A DNA stretch of 64,000 bases from positions 124,001 to 188,000 of the forward strand of contig NZ_MSCT01000009.1 in NCBI RefSeq assembly GCF_001921865.1. Direction: 5' to 3'. Below, piece after piece: positions 55,405 to 64,000 of this stretch; within the stretch, counting starts at the first letter, position 1, and every line of letters begins with the position of its first letter. Source of the stretch: Pseudomonas chlororaphis. GTDB taxonomy: Bacteria; Pseudomonadota; Gammaproteobacteria; Pseudomonadales; Pseudomonadaceae. Both the position numbers and the translations under genes were made by a program. The notes below the pieces were generated by a model. That model had not been told where the DNA came from, did no database searches, and saw nothing but the letters and a program-made list of their open reading frames with translations.

Positions 55405-57624
55405 TCAGCGGGACAGCGCCGCCGCCCTGGCCCGTGCCGCGTGCAGCTTCTTGTAGCTGTCGATCAGCCGCAGGTGGCGGTCGAGACCCTCCAGTTTCAT
55501 GCTGGTCGGGGTCAGGCCATGGAAGCGCACATCCCCCTTCACCGAGCCGATCACCGCATCCATCCGCTCGTTGCCGAACATGCGGCGGAAATTGGCTTCG
55601 TAATCCGCCAGGTCCAGGTCTTCGTCGAGTTCCATCTCCAGTACCGCATTCATCGCCTGGTAAAACAGGCCACGCTCGGCGGTGTTGTCGTTGTACTGCA
55701 GGAACATCTCCACGCACTCCTTGGCCTCTTCATATTGCTGCAAGGCCAGGAAGATCAGCAGCTTCAGCTCCAGGATGGTCAGTTGGCCCCAGGCGGTGTT
55801 GTCGTCGAACTCGATGCCGATCAGGGTGGTGATATCGGTGTAGTCGTCGAGCTCGCTTTCTATCAGGCGCTCGAGCAATGCCTGCAACTCATCCTCGTCG
55901 AGGCTGTGCAGGTTGAGGATATCCGCGCGGAAAAACAGCGCCTTGTTGGTGTTGTCCCAGATCAGGTCGTCCACCGGGTAGATTTCCGAATAGTCCGGCA
56001 CCAGGATGCGGCAGGCGGTGGCGCCCAGGTGCTCGTACACGGCCATGTAGGACTCCTTGCCCATGGCTTCGAGGATGCCGAACAAGGTCGCGGCTTCCTG
56101 GGCGTTCGACCCTTCTTTTTCACTGGAGCCGCCTTGGCCGGAAAAGTCCCACTCGACGAACTCATAATCCGACTGGGCGCTGAAGAAGCGCCACGACACC
56201 ACGCCGCTGGAGTCGATGAAGTGTTCGACGAAGTTGTTCGGCTCGGTGACCGCCTGGCCTTCGAACGTCGGTTGCGGCAAATCGTTCAAGCCCTCGAAGC
56301 TGCGGCCTTGCAGCAATTCGGTGAGGCTGCGCTCCAGCGCCACCTCAAAGCTTGGGTGAGCGCCGAACGAGGCAAAGACGCCACCGGTACGCGGGTTCAT
56401 CAAGGTCACGCACATCACCGGGAACTCGCCGCCCAGGGACGCATCCTTGACCAGCACCGGAAAGCCCTGGGCCTCCAGGCCCTGGATGCCGGCGAGAATC
56501 CCCGGGTATTTGGCCAATACGTGCGCCGGAACATCCGGCAGGGCGAATTCGCCTTCGATGATTTCGCGTTTGACCGCGCGCTCGAAGATTTCCGACAGGC
56601 ACTGCACCTGGGCTTCAGCCAGGGTGTTGCCGGCGCTCATGCCGTTGCTGAGGTAGAGGTTCTCGATCAGGTTGGACGGGAAGTACACCACTTCGCCGTC
56701 CGACTGGCGCACGAACGGCAGCGAAACGATGCCGCGCTCTTCATTGCCGGAATTGGTGTCGAACAGGTGCGAGCCGCGCAGTTCGCCATCGCGGTTGTAG
56801 ATTTTCAGGCAGTAGGGGTCGAGGATTTCGCTGGGCAGCTCATCCTTGGGGCCGGGCTGGAACCAGCGCTCGTCCGGGTAATGCACGAACGGCGCGTTGG
56901 CAATCTCTTCGCCCCAGAACTGGTCGTTGTAGAAGAAGTTGCAGTTCAGGCGCTCGATGAATTCGCCCAGGGCCGAGGCCAGCGCGCCTTCCTTGGTCGC
57001 GCCCTTGCCGTTGGTGAAGCACATCGGCGACTGCGCGTCGCGAATATGCAGCGACCAGACGTTGGGCACGATGTTGCGCCACGAGGCGATCTCGATCTTC
57101 ATGCCCAGGCCGGCCAGGATGGACGACATGTTGGCGATGGTCTGTTCCAGCGGCAGGTCCTTGCCGGCGATGTAGGTGCTGGCGTCCGAGCCCCCGCTCG
57201 GCATCAGCAGGGCCTGGGCGTCGGCGTCGAGGTTTTCCACCTCTTCAATGACAAACTCGGGCCCGGCCTGTACCACTTTCTTGACGGTGCAGCGGTCGAT
57301 GGAGCGCAGGATGCCCAGGCGGTCCTTCTCGGAAATGTCCGCCGGCAATTCCACCTGGATCTTGAAGATCTGGTTGTAGCGGTTTTCCGGGTCGACGATG
57401 TTGTTCTGCGACAGGCGAATGTTGTCGGTGGGGATGTCGCGGGTCTGGCAGTACAGCTTGACGAAGTACGCCGCGCACAAGGCCGAGGAGGCCAGGAAAT
57501 AGTCGAACGGACCCGGTGCCGAGCCATCGCCCTTGTAGCGGATGGGCTGGTCGGCCACCACCGTGAAGTCATCGAACTTGGCTTCAAGCCGGAGGTTGTC
57601 GAGAAAGTTGACCTTGATTTCCAT
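55405..57624 (-). CDS. ycaO: OsmC-YcaO fusion protein
   Basis: This 739-residue protein joins an N-terminal OsmC-like domain (1-135; Cys50 in SSALCAAYF and Cys112 in DRCTVKKV) to a YcaO domain (about 150-590; ATP-binding FTNGKGATKEGALASALGEF). A C-terminal helical, TPR-like tail follows (about 595-739). E. coli YcaO, linked to RimO-dependent methylthiolation of ribosomal protein S12, is about 586 residues and lacks the OsmC part as I recall. YcaO domains activate amide backbones with ATP. The OsmC cysteines might add a peroxidase or thiol role. Confidence 0.9.
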   Translation of the reverse strand: MEIKVNFLDNLRLEAKFDDFTVVADQPIRYKGDGSAPGPFDYFLASSALCAAYFVKLYCQTRDIPTDNIRLSQNNIVDPENRYNQIFKIQVELPADISEKDRLGILRSIDRCTVKKVVQAGPEFVIEEVENLDADAQALLMPSGGSDASTYIAGKDLPLEQTIANMSSILAGLGMKIEIASWRNIVPNVWSLHIRDAQSPMCFTNGKGATKEGALASALGEFIERLNCNFFYNDQFWGEEIANAPFVHYPDERWFQPGPKDELPSEILDPYCLKIYNRDGELRGSHLFDTNSGNEERGIVSLPFVRQSDGEVVYFPSNLIENLYLSNGMSAGNTLAEAQVQCLSEIFERAVKREIIEGEFALPDVPAHVLAKYPGILAGIQGLEAQGFPVLVKDASLGGEFPVMCVTLMNPRTGGVFASFGAHPSFEVALERSLTELLQGRSFEGLNDLPQPTFEGQAVTEPNNFVEHFIDSSGVVSWRFFSAQSDYEFVEWDFSGQGGSSEKEGSNAQEAATLFGILEAMGKESYMAVYEHLGATACRILVPDYSEIYPVDDLIWDNTNKALFFRADILNLHSLDEDELQALLERLIESELDDYTDITTLIGIEFDDNTAWGQLTILELKLLIFLALQQYEEAKECVEMFLQYNDNTAERGLFYQAMNAVLEMELDEDLDLADYEANFRRMFGNERMDAVIGSVKGDVRFHGLTPTSMKLEGLDRHLRLIDSYKKLHAARARAAALSR

Positions 57625-57821
57625 GGGGGCACACCGAATAACGAGTGAAACGAAAAGGCCGCCATTATCCGGTTTTTCCGCGGGAAGTCTTGCGCTTTCG
57701 GCCAGGGCCGCTGGCCGGTAGGCGGCCGCTCTGGCGGGGCAATTTTTCCCGGGCGCTCGCGTTCTACGGCCCGAGCGCCGTGTTAACGTCGGGTTCTCTG
57801 CCAGCCTGGTCGCACCCCACC

Positions 57822-58667
57822 ATGAAAATGCCCGACATCGATGCCATCCAGGCCTTCGTCCTGGTGGCGCAGTTCAAGAGCTTCACCCGCGCCGCCGAGG
57901 CCCTGGGCGCTACCCAGGCCGCCGTCAGCCTGAAGATCAAGCGGCTGGAGGAAAGCCTCGGCCGCCAGTTGCTGGAGCGCACGCCGCGGCGGGTGGTCCT
58001 GTCCGCCCAGGGGCAGGTGTTCCTGGCCAGTGCCCGGCGCTTGCTGGAGCACTATCAAGAGGCGATCGACTGCTTCGGGCAGCGTAAACGCACCCTGCGG
58101 GTGGGCGTCAGCCATCATATCGTCGGTGCCGACCTGAGCCGGTGGCTGCGACGCCTGGCCAACACCGACCCGGAGGTGGTGGTCGCCTTCAGCCTGGGCA
58201 CTTCGCGGGGCATGCTGGACAGCTACGAGCAGGGCCAGCTGGACGTAGCCCTGATCCTGCGTCACGACAACCGCCGCCAGGACGGCGAGGTGGTCGGCAG
58301 CGAACGGTTTGCCTGGATGGCGGCCGAGGACTTCCAGTTGCCCGCTGGAGCGCCGTTGCCCCTGGCGTTCCAGCCTGAACCCTGCGGCATGCGCAGCATG
58401 GTGGTGAATGCCCTGGATACTCATGACCGCCTGTGGCAGGAGGCGTTTGTCGGCAGCGGCATCCTGGCGATCGGCGCCGCGGTGGTGGCCGGCATCGGCA
58501 TCGGCGCGATGGTTGCGCGCATGGCGCCCCAGGGTTGTGTCGATGTGCAGCAACGCTTCGGCTTGCCGCCGCTGCCCAGTCGTGACGTGGTGCTCTACAG
58601 CGCACACCGCGACGCCCAGGCCCAGGCGCTGATCCGTACCATGAGCGCGGGGATTGCGGGGCGGTGA
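57822..58667 (+). CDS. LysR-type regulator
   Basis: This 281-residue LTTR has the HTH MPDIDAIQAFVLVAQFKSFT, then GATQAAVSLKIKRLEE, and a shorter effector domain (RTLRVGVSHHIVGADLSRWL). ATG 57822 or the ATG two codons on (57828) are both possible. It is not divergent from a plausible target: the YcaO gene lies upstream, read away, and could be a target. Confidence 0.88.
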   Translation: MKMPDIDAIQAFVLVAQFKSFTRAAEALGATQAAVSLKIKRLEESLGRQLLERTPRRVVLSAQGQVFLASARRLLEHYQEAIDCFGQRKRTLRVGVSHHIVGADLSRWLRRLANTDPEVVVAFSLGTSRGMLDSYEQGQLDVALILRHDNRRQDGEVVGSERFAWMAAEDFQLPAGAPLPLAFQPEPCGMRSMVVNALDTHDRLWQEAFVGSGILAIGAAVVAGIGIGAMVARMAPQGCVDVQQRFGLPPLPSRDVVLYSAHRDAQAQALIRTMSAGIAGR

Positions 58668-58668
58668 G

Positions 58669-58794
58669 TCAGAGCAAGCGATGCCCGACCCAGGCCAGCA
58701 GCAGGGTCAGGCCGAGAATGGGCAGGCCGGCGAGGCCGAATGCGCCGAGCTGGATCAGCACGGCCGTGAGTGGGCGGATCGGGCGGGGTTCCAT
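58669..58794 (-). CDS. possible small membrane protein
   Basis: The 41-residue frame (MEPRPIRPLTAVLIQLGAFG...) is a single hydrophobic helix pair with an AGGA ribosome-binding site. It reads toward the LysR gene. It is short and low-complexity, so it could be spurious. Confidence 0.35.
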   Translation of the reverse strand: MEPRPIRPLTAVLIQLGAFGLAGLPILGLTLLLAWVGHRLL

Positions 58795-58929
58795 CAGGGC
58801 TTCCTCAAGGATTGCGTCAGCCCAGTCTGGCGAAGGGCGCGCGCCCGAAACAGGCGCCATGGGCTATTTCAGTGATAAGCGCCGCGTGGGGTTGGCCCTG
58901 CGCGAGCGGTGCGGCGCCAGGAGGAAATC

Positions 58930-59769
58930 GTGAGTATCAAAGATCACCCGCAAGACTATAAGGACCTCAAGCGCGCCGTCGCTTTGCTCGAGTCGCCGTC
59001 CCTGACGGCGAAACTGTCCGGCTTGCTCGGCTCGCCCATCGAAGGCGCGGTCAAGGCCCTACCGGAGGCGGTCTCGAAGAAGATCAACGGCGCGGTGACG
59101 GCAGCGCTGCACGCGTCCGCCGACGCGGCGCTGCGGAGCCTGGAGAACCAGCCGAAAAAGCCGGCCTCGACCCGCCTGCACAAACTCTATGCGGCCACGT
59201 CCGGAGCGGTCGGCGGGGCCTTCGGTTTTACCGCGCTGTTTCTCGAACTGCCGGTCTCCACGACCATCATGATGCGCTCGGTGGCCGACGTGGCCCGCAG
59301 CGAAGGGTTCGACCTGCAAGACTTCGCCACCCAGCAGGCCTGTATCGAAGTGTTCGCCATGGGCGGCAACAGCCAGGCCGACGACGCGACGGAAACCGGC
59401 TACTACCTCACCCGTAGCTTCACCACCCAGACTATGCAACAACTGGCCAAGGAGCTCGCCGCCATGGCCGCCAAGCAAGGGGCCGGCGCCGCAAGCCGGC
59501 TGACCCCGGGGCAGGCCGGAAAGTGGCTGGCGGTACTGATCGAGAAAGTCGCCGGGCGTTTTGGCGTGACCATTTCCAGCAAGTTCGCGGCCCAGGCCGT
59601 CCCGGTGATCGGCGCCTTTACCGGCGCGACCATCAACGCCCTGTTCACTGACTTCTACCAGGACATGGCCCGCGGGCACTTCACCGTCAAGCGGCTGGAG
59701 GACAAGTACGGCTATGAGTCGATCAAGAGCGAGTACGAGGCGATCGTGAGCAAGAGGTTGGTGGGGTAG
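58930..59769 (+). CDS. EcsC-family protein
   Basis: This 279-residue protein fits the EcsC family (PF12787), with a membrane-associated Gly/Ala-rich region (LYAATSGAVGGAFGFTALFL) and the C-terminal FTGATINALFTDFYQDMARG. EcsC proteins are membrane-linked and of unclear role. The GTG start at 58930 follows AGGAGG. The end overlaps the convergent immunity gene by 47 bp. Confidence 0.85.
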   Translation: MSIKDHPQDYKDLKRAVALLESPSLTAKLSGLLGSPIEGAVKALPEAVSKKINGAVTAALHASADAALRSLENQPKKPASTRLHKLYAATSGAVGGAFGFTALFLELPVSTTIMMRSVADVARSEGFDLQDFATQQACIEVFAMGGNSQADDATETGYYLTRSFTTQTMQQLAKELAAMAAKQGAGAASRLTPGQAGKWLAVLIEKVAGRFGVTISSKFAAQAVPVIGAFTGATINALFTDFYQDMARGHFTVKRLEDKYGYESIKSEYEAIVSKRLVG

Positions 59770-60055
59770 AAGGCGGAGCGGCGGCGATGGCGACGGGCGG
59801 TTTGAAACCTGGTAGTCCGTTGGCCTTGCGCCAGGCTTTGACGGTTTTCAAAATGCCTTCGGGCGAGTCGTCAGCATTGTCAGCGGGGTAGAAGAGCAGG
59901 TCCGAACCTTTGGGGTGCTCTGATATTTTTCGAAAATGTCGGACCAGAGCAGAATGCTCGTCTTCACTTTGACAACTGACTTCACGGATCTCTGTCAGGA
60001 GTCGAAGGAATTCTTGCTCCGTGTACTCCGAAATACAGCTTCTTAAGGTTGTCAC
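59723..60055 (-). CDS. colicin E-type DNase immunity protein, second copy with a long tail
   Basis: This 110-residue protein matches the Im7/Im9 family: SEYTEQEFLRLLTEI, HPKGSDLLFYPADN, VKAWRKANGLPGFK. It inhibits a DNase bacteriocin by binding next to its active site. The Im9 hot-spot pair Tyr-Tyr is Phe-Tyr here. After GFK an unusual 24-residue Pro/Ala/Ser tail follows, overlapping the EcsC gene on the other strand by 47 bp. It is 1 bp downstream of the other immunity gene, so both are in the bacteriocin operon. Confidence 0.88.
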   Translation of the reverse strand: MTTLRSCISEYTEQEFLRLLTEIREVSCQSEDEHSALVRHFRKISEHPKGSDLLFYPADNADDSPEGILKTVKAWRKANGLPGFKPPVAIAAAPPSTPPTSCSRSPRTRS

Positions 60056-60056
60056 C

Positions 60057-60317
60057 TTAGGTCTCCTTGAACCCAGGCAGATGATGGGTGGAACGCCACT
60101 CTTTAACCGTCCTGGTTATTCCTTCGGGGGTGCATTGCGCTTCATCCTCCGGCCAGTAGATCAGGTCGGAACCGTCTGGGTGCCCGGTAAGCCGCCTGAA
60201 CTTGTCCAGAAGATCATCCAGCACTTCGTCGGGAGTACCGTTTCCATTGGCGGTGAATACTTCCTGCATGAAGCGAATGAATTCAGCTTCTGTGTAGTCG
60301 GAGATGCTATTTCCCAT
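60057..60317 (-). CDS. colicin E-type DNase immunity protein
   Basis: This 86-residue protein matches Im9 in length and sequence (SISDYTEAEFIRFMQE, GHPDGSDLIYWPEDE, VKEWRSTHHLPGFK). The hot-spot pair is Tyr-Trp. It starts 5 bp after the stop of the DNase gene and is the natural cognate immunity. A second paralogue follows immediately. Confidence 0.92.
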   Translation of the reverse strand: MGNSISDYTEAEFIRFMQEVFTANGNGTPDEVLDDLLDKFRRLTGHPDGSDLIYWPEDEAQCTPEGITRTVKEWRSTHHLPGFKET

Positions 60318-60322
60318 GATGT

Positions 60323-61639
60323 TTACCGATGATTATCTATGTGATTTTTAGGGGTATTTATTCTTATATTATCTAGGTCGTAGATTTTTCCACCTTCCGA
60401 TATCCATTCAACATGATGAAGTTCGAAGCTGGCTCTTTTTCCTACAATGTCTCGTTGGCGAGCTTTGGGCGCATTCCCACCTCGCATACGAGTGATGTTC
60501 TGCTCGTTGAATTGACTAACCAGTTCTGGATCTTTGGAAATGGCCCTCCAAAACGCCTCCCTAAACGCATCAAAGCTACTGAACTCCTTCCCTCGCAACT
60601 GATCGGCAATACCTCGGGGTATCGGAACACCTGACCCGACGCCAGCCCCCGCGAGCCAGATACCTTTCACATCCTGCCCCTGACCCGTAACCGTCCCGGG
60701 GGTCTTGCGCACGCTCAGCACGATATACAGCGGCCGGACCCCCGACCCCGGCGGGAACACCAGGATGAAGTCCTTGTAGTCCGGTGGGTAGATCGGGTTG
60801 ACGATGATCTGGTCCGCCTGTTCGGTCGGCGGGAAGATCCAGATGTGCGGCGCCTGGGGCGCGGCTTCCAGCGGGGGGATGCTCGAGGTGCTGGACGGGG
60901 CGTGCGCGGGTGTCCAGATCAGGGTGATGCCGTCGCCGAAGTCGGCCACGTGTTGCTGGCCTTTGGCGACGAAGCGCACCACCGGCACCCTTTCCCAGCC
61001 GCGGTGCGTTTGTGTGTTGTAGCCGTAGCCTTTGAGGGTGCCGTCGGGCTGTTGCTCGATATGCAGGCGGACGCGGGTGCGGCCTGTTTTCAGGGTGTTG
61101 AGTTGTTCGGGGCTGTACAGGGCGCTGTCGCCTAGGCTCGATGGCCAGAGCAGGGCGACCATGCCGGCCAGGGCACCCGCCATGGCGCCGCTGGCTGCTC
61201 CAGCTCCGGCCAGGCGGGCGGACGCCAGTGCTTCGCCACCCAGGGCAAGGTTGCCCAGGGCGGCGGGAAGGGCGCCGCCGCTGATTTTCCGCAGCGGGAG
61301 GTTTCCCGACTCGTCTGCCGCGCGGCCGCCCAGCAGGACCAGCTCGCCATAGTCTTTGACGGCGCCGGTGGGGATCGCCCCCGAGGGGCTGCTGTAGTTG
61401 ATGATCCCGTCGGGCAGCTTGCAGGATTTGGTGAAGGTGCAGCCGGCCGTGGCCGCTGGCGGCCGGGGTGTTCGGGGGAGGCTGTCTGCGTAGGCCTGTT
61501 GGCGCGCGAGCATCTGCTCGTAGGCGTCCTGCCTGGCCGCTTGTTCCGCCTGTTCGCTTGGCGTCTTGTGGCGATAGGTGACGTGGTGGCCGTCGCCGGA
61601 CGGCGGGTTCTTGATCGGGGGGAGTCTGTCGCGCGCCAT
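60323..61639 (-). CDS. S-type pyocin/colicin E9-like HNH DNase bacteriocin
   Basis: The 438-residue protein has an S-type pyocin domain (about 60-310) and a colicin E9-like HNH DNase at the C-terminus (about 318-438). The DNase shows SFELHH (E406, H408, H409), DLDNIRINTPKNHIDNHR (H433, H437) and the block KEFSSFDAFREAFWRAISKD. Typical S pyocins have a large N-terminal receptor-binding domain, which is absent here. ATG 61639 is chosen; ATG 61663 would add eight residues. Two immunity genes follow in the same operon. Confidence 0.92.
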   Translation of the reverse strand: MARDRLPPIKNPPSGDGHHVTYRHKTPSEQAEQAARQDAYEQMLARQQAYADSLPRTPRPPAATAGCTFTKSCKLPDGIINYSSPSGAIPTGAVKDYGELVLLGGRAADESGNLPLRKISGGALPAALGNLALGGEALASARLAGAGAASGAMAGALAGMVALLWPSSLGDSALYSPEQLNTLKTGRTRVRLHIEQQPDGTLKGYGYNTQTHRGWERVPVVRFVAKGQQHVADFGDGITLIWTPAHAPSSTSSIPPLEAAPQAPHIWIFPPTEQADQIIVNPIYPPDYKDFILVFPPGSGVRPLYIVLSVRKTPGTVTGQGQDVKGIWLAGAGVGSGVPIPRGIADQLRGKEFSSFDAFREAFWRAISKDPELVSQFNEQNITRMRGGNAPKARQRDIVGKRASFELHHVEWISEGGKIYDLDNIRINTPKNHIDNHR

Positions 61640-61840
61640 CCAGCGTTCTGCCTGTCCATCCAATGCGGGCTTCCAGCCAAAGGCGGGAAGGCATCAACCC
61701 TAGAGGGTATGGAGCGGCATTACAGTGGGAGGATTCTGAAAGGCTTGAAGGGCGAGTCTCTATGAAGAAAAAAATCGTACTCCTCCCGCAATCGGTGCAA
61801 AGTGACCGGCACCCTTTGCCAGAACGCCGACCGCCACACC

Positions 61841-62749
61841 ATGAGCCCAGCCCAACCCCGCGACGCCACCCAGGCCATGCCCCTGGCCGTCCTGATCGCC
61901 CGGCACGCCAGGACTTCCGGCGATTTCGCCACCGCCGTACCCAACCTGACGCTGCATCGGCGGGCGGTGCCCACGGAGCCTGTACCTTGCATCTACAGCC
62001 TGGGACTGGGCGTGGTGGCGCAGGGCGGCAAGCGGGTGATGCTGCAGGATTCGATCATCGACTACCGGGCCGGGCAGGGCATGCTGACCAGCATCGACCA
62101 GCCGGTGGTGACCCACGTGTCGCAGGCTTCGGCGGCGGAGCCGTTCCTTGGGGCGATGCTGACCCTGGACATGCACCTGATCCTGCAGACCGCCGCGCAA
62201 ATGCCGGCGCCGCCGCCGACGCGGGCCGGCGACTATCGGACGCTGGTGATCGACGAGCTGGAGCCGGGGCTGGTCGATGCCCTGGAACGCCTGCTGGGGT
62301 TACTGGACGAGCCGACGCTGCTCCCCCAGCTGGCGCCGCTGATCCAGCAGGAGATCGTCGTGCGTTTGCTGGCGGGGCGTCACCGCCTGGCGTTGCAGCA
62401 CCTGCTGGCGGCGGGTTCGCCGATCCAGCAGATCTTCCGTGCAGTGGCCTGGCTCAAGCAGCATTTCACCCAACCGGTTCGGGTGGACGATCTGGCGCAG
62501 CGGGCGCATATGAGTTCGTCCAGCTTCCGCCAGCATTTTCGCGCGATCACCGGGGTCAGCCCGTTGCAGTTCCACAAGCAGCTGCGCCTGCAGGAAGCCC
62601 GGCAACTGATGCTCAACCAGAACATCGACGTCGGTCGCGCCGCCGGGCTGGTGGGGTATGAAAGCGCCTCGCAGTTCAGCCGGGAATACAGCCGAGTGTT
62701 CGGCGCGCCGCCACAACGCGATATCCAGCGGGTGCGCCAAGCGGGTTGA
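61841..62749 (+). CDS. AraC-family regulator with AraC_N domain
   Basis: This 302-residue regulator has an AraC_N (cupin-like) sensor (to about 190) and a C-terminal double-HTH AraC domain (about 200-300; AQRAHMSSSSFRQHFRAITG, RAAGLVGYESASQFSREYSR). A GTG at 61802 is an alternative start giving 315 residues; neither has a strong ribosome-binding site. It probably activates the hydrolase gene downstream. Confidence 0.9.
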   Translation: MSPAQPRDATQAMPLAVLIARHARTSGDFATAVPNLTLHRRAVPTEPVPCIYSLGLGVVAQGGKRVMLQDSIIDYRAGQGMLTSIDQPVVTHVSQASAAEPFLGAMLTLDMHLILQTAAQMPAPPPTRAGDYRTLVIDELEPGLVDALERLLGLLDEPTLLPQLAPLIQQEIVVRLLAGRHRLALQHLLAAGSPIQQIFRAVAWLKQHFTQPVRVDDLAQRAHMSSSSFRQHFRAITGVSPLQFHKQLRLQEARQLMLNQNIDVGRAAGLVGYESASQFSREYSRVFGAPPQRDIQRVRQAG

Positions 62750-62773
62750 GCTTCTGCCGTCGCCCCGGGGGCA

Positions 62774-62972
62774 GCGAAATAGGCAAATCCTGCGCGGGCG
62801 TTTAGCCGAAGCGAATGCCCGCTTGGACAGGCCCGGTCTCACCGCCAACGGGCCTGTGTCTAGCTGTAGCGGCGATGCTCATCCGCCACGCCTGGCAAGC
62901 CGGCAGAATCCGCGAAACAGGCAAACTTGCCAGCGGAATAGGCAAGGTTTCGCCCGGGGTCATTCCTATACT
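62774..62972 (+). promoter_or_regulatory. AraC-type direct repeats and promoter before the hydrolase gene
   Basis: A 14-bp motif, GCGRAAYAGGCAAR, occurs three times in direct orientation, at 62774, 62912 and 62933. The last two start 21 bp apart (two helical turns). The last overlaps the -35 position of a promoter with TATACT at 62967-62972. This is the layout of a class II AraC activator site. The 336-bp gap holds no gene. Confidence 0.6.
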
Positions 62973-63085
62973 CGTTTCCAGCGACCACGCAGCCCCAAGG
63001 CCCGCGGCGTCCAGCCACGGCGGCCCGAGCGTGTTTTTCCAGGGGCGTCTATCCAGCGAAACGAGCCATGAGCGGAGACCAGATC

Positions 63086-63985
63086 ATGCAAACAGTGCAG
63101 TTCAAGCATCGCGACATCCTGATGGCGGGCCACCTCTATACCCCGGTCGGCTTCGACGCGTAGCAGCAATACCCGGCCATCATCGCCGTACACCCGGGCG
63201 GTGGGGTGAAGGAGCAGACCGCGGGCACCTACGCGAAGCTGCTGGCCGCGCAGGGCTTCGTCACCCTGGCGTTCGACGCTTCCTACCAGGGCGAGAGCGG
63301 CGGCGAGCCGCATTTTCTCGATGAGCCGATGAACCGCGTGGCGGACGTGTACAGCGCCGTCGATTACCTGACCACGCTGGCCTTCGTCGATGCCGGGCGC
63401 ATCGGCGTATTGGGCATCTGCGCCGGTGGCGGCTTCGCTGTGAAGGCGGCGTCGGTGGACCGGCGGATCAAGGCCGTGGCCACCGCCAGTGCGGTCAACG
63501 TCGGTTCCGCCACCCGCAAAGGGTGGGAAGGGCAGGGCTCGATTGACGATCTGCTGCCGGTACTCGATGCCCTGGCCGGCCAGCGCAGTGCCGAGGCCGC
63601 CGGCGCCGCGGCGGTCTATGCGCCCTATGTGCCACAGCTGGGCGATAGCAGCGCCCCCCGCGACCTGCGAGAAGCCGCGGACTACTACCTGACGCCCCGC
63701 GCCCAGCACCCCAATGCGCAGAACAAGATGCTGATGAACGGCCTCGGCGCTTGGGTGGCCTTTGATGCCTTTGATCTGGTGGAGCAGTTGCTGACCCAGC
63801 CGGTCCTGGCCATCGCCGGCAGCGAGGCCGGTTCGCTGTGGCACAGCCAGGAGCTGTACGCCAAGGCCCAGGGCCAGAAGGAGCTGTTCATCATCGACGG
63901 CGCAGCCCATATGGACCTCTACGACGGCGAGCAGGTCGGCACGGCGCTGGGCAAGCTCGGCCCGTTCTTCAAGCGACACCTGTGA
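63086..63985 (+). pseudogene. dienelactone-hydrolase-like alpha/beta hydrolase broken by an amber codon
   Basis: One frame runs from ATG 63086 to TGA 63985 and is interrupted once, by TAG at 63161-63163. The peptides before (MQTVQFKHRDILMAGHLYTP) and after (QQYPAIIAVHPGGGVKEQTA) join to a normal hydrolase of about 300 residues. The nucleophile elbow is GICAGGG with Cys, as in dienelactone hydrolases, and the His lies in GAAHMDLYD. A CAG-to-TAG change would explain it. A GTG at 63206 could restart a 259-residue protein lacking the first strands. Confidence 0.8.
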
Positions 63986-64000
63986 TACCCCGGCCCCATT

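Overview
The window is high-GC chromosomal DNA of a pseudomonad, most likely the Pseudomonas fluorescens group (P. protegens/chlororaphis-like). The basis is gene content and order: a lysA/lysR divergent pair, a dhcR-dhcA-dhcB-atoB carnitine/acetoacetate cluster, a putrescine ABC transporter beside gamma-glutamylation genes, an ECF sigma/anti-sigma/TonB-receptor set, and many REP elements built on the 'GTAGGAGCGAGCTTGCTCGCGA' theme (shown here only as a theme; copies vary). No rRNA, tRNA, CRISPR array or complete insertion sequence was seen.

Layout. 0-9.7 kb: alpha/beta hydrolase (cut by the window edge), an E. coli-like zinc-type hemB, a VOC-LysE-flavoprotein monooxygenase operon, a DUF1615 lipoprotein, a secreted protein made of nine 13-residue repeats, a DUF4349 lipoprotein with a Nudix hydrolase, and a thioesterase, GST and DUF3144 protein. 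9.7-25.3 kb: a dCache-type chemoreceptor, lysA/lysR, a two-gene membrane/exported operon, the atoB-dhcB-dhcA operon with dhcR, a sirtuin, an LTA-synthase-like sulfatase, an AbrB-family membrane protein with its LysR regulator, and a CBS protein. 25.5-38 kb: GFA and DUF2867 proteins, tandem GC-rich palindromic elements, then the polyamine block. In that block the transporter imports putrescine; the glutamine-synthetase-like enzyme, FAD oxidase, aldehyde dehydrogenase and C26 amidase would convert it through gamma-glutamyl intermediates to GABA, under a PuuR/PauR-like cupin regulator.

38-46 kb is the accessory region. It starts with an AT-rich island of unrecognised genes (38.1-41.4 kb). One encodes a candidate PD-(D/E)xK nuclease domain, and one ends in a histidine-rich domain resembling the TumE/DUF6516 toxin family. 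Next comes a probable type VI secretion cargo effector (PAAR, LysM-like region, glycine-zipper membrane segments), followed by a membrane immunity candidate and a second, apparently frame-damaged copy of it. A duplicated 5' gene fragment lies just upstream of the effector.

46-64 kb: Tat-exported beta-carbonic anhydrase; a Fur-box-preceded sigma/anti-sigma/TonB haem-type receptor system; a LysR/MFS divergent pair; an O-methyltransferase divergent from a TetR regulator across two identical palindromes; an OsmC-YcaO fusion; a LysR regulator; an EcsC protein; a colicin E9-like HNH DNase bacteriocin with two Im9-like immunity genes; and an AraC regulator followed by a dienelactone-hydrolase-like gene broken by one amber codon.

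All calls come from reading the sequence and remembered family features. No database search was run.
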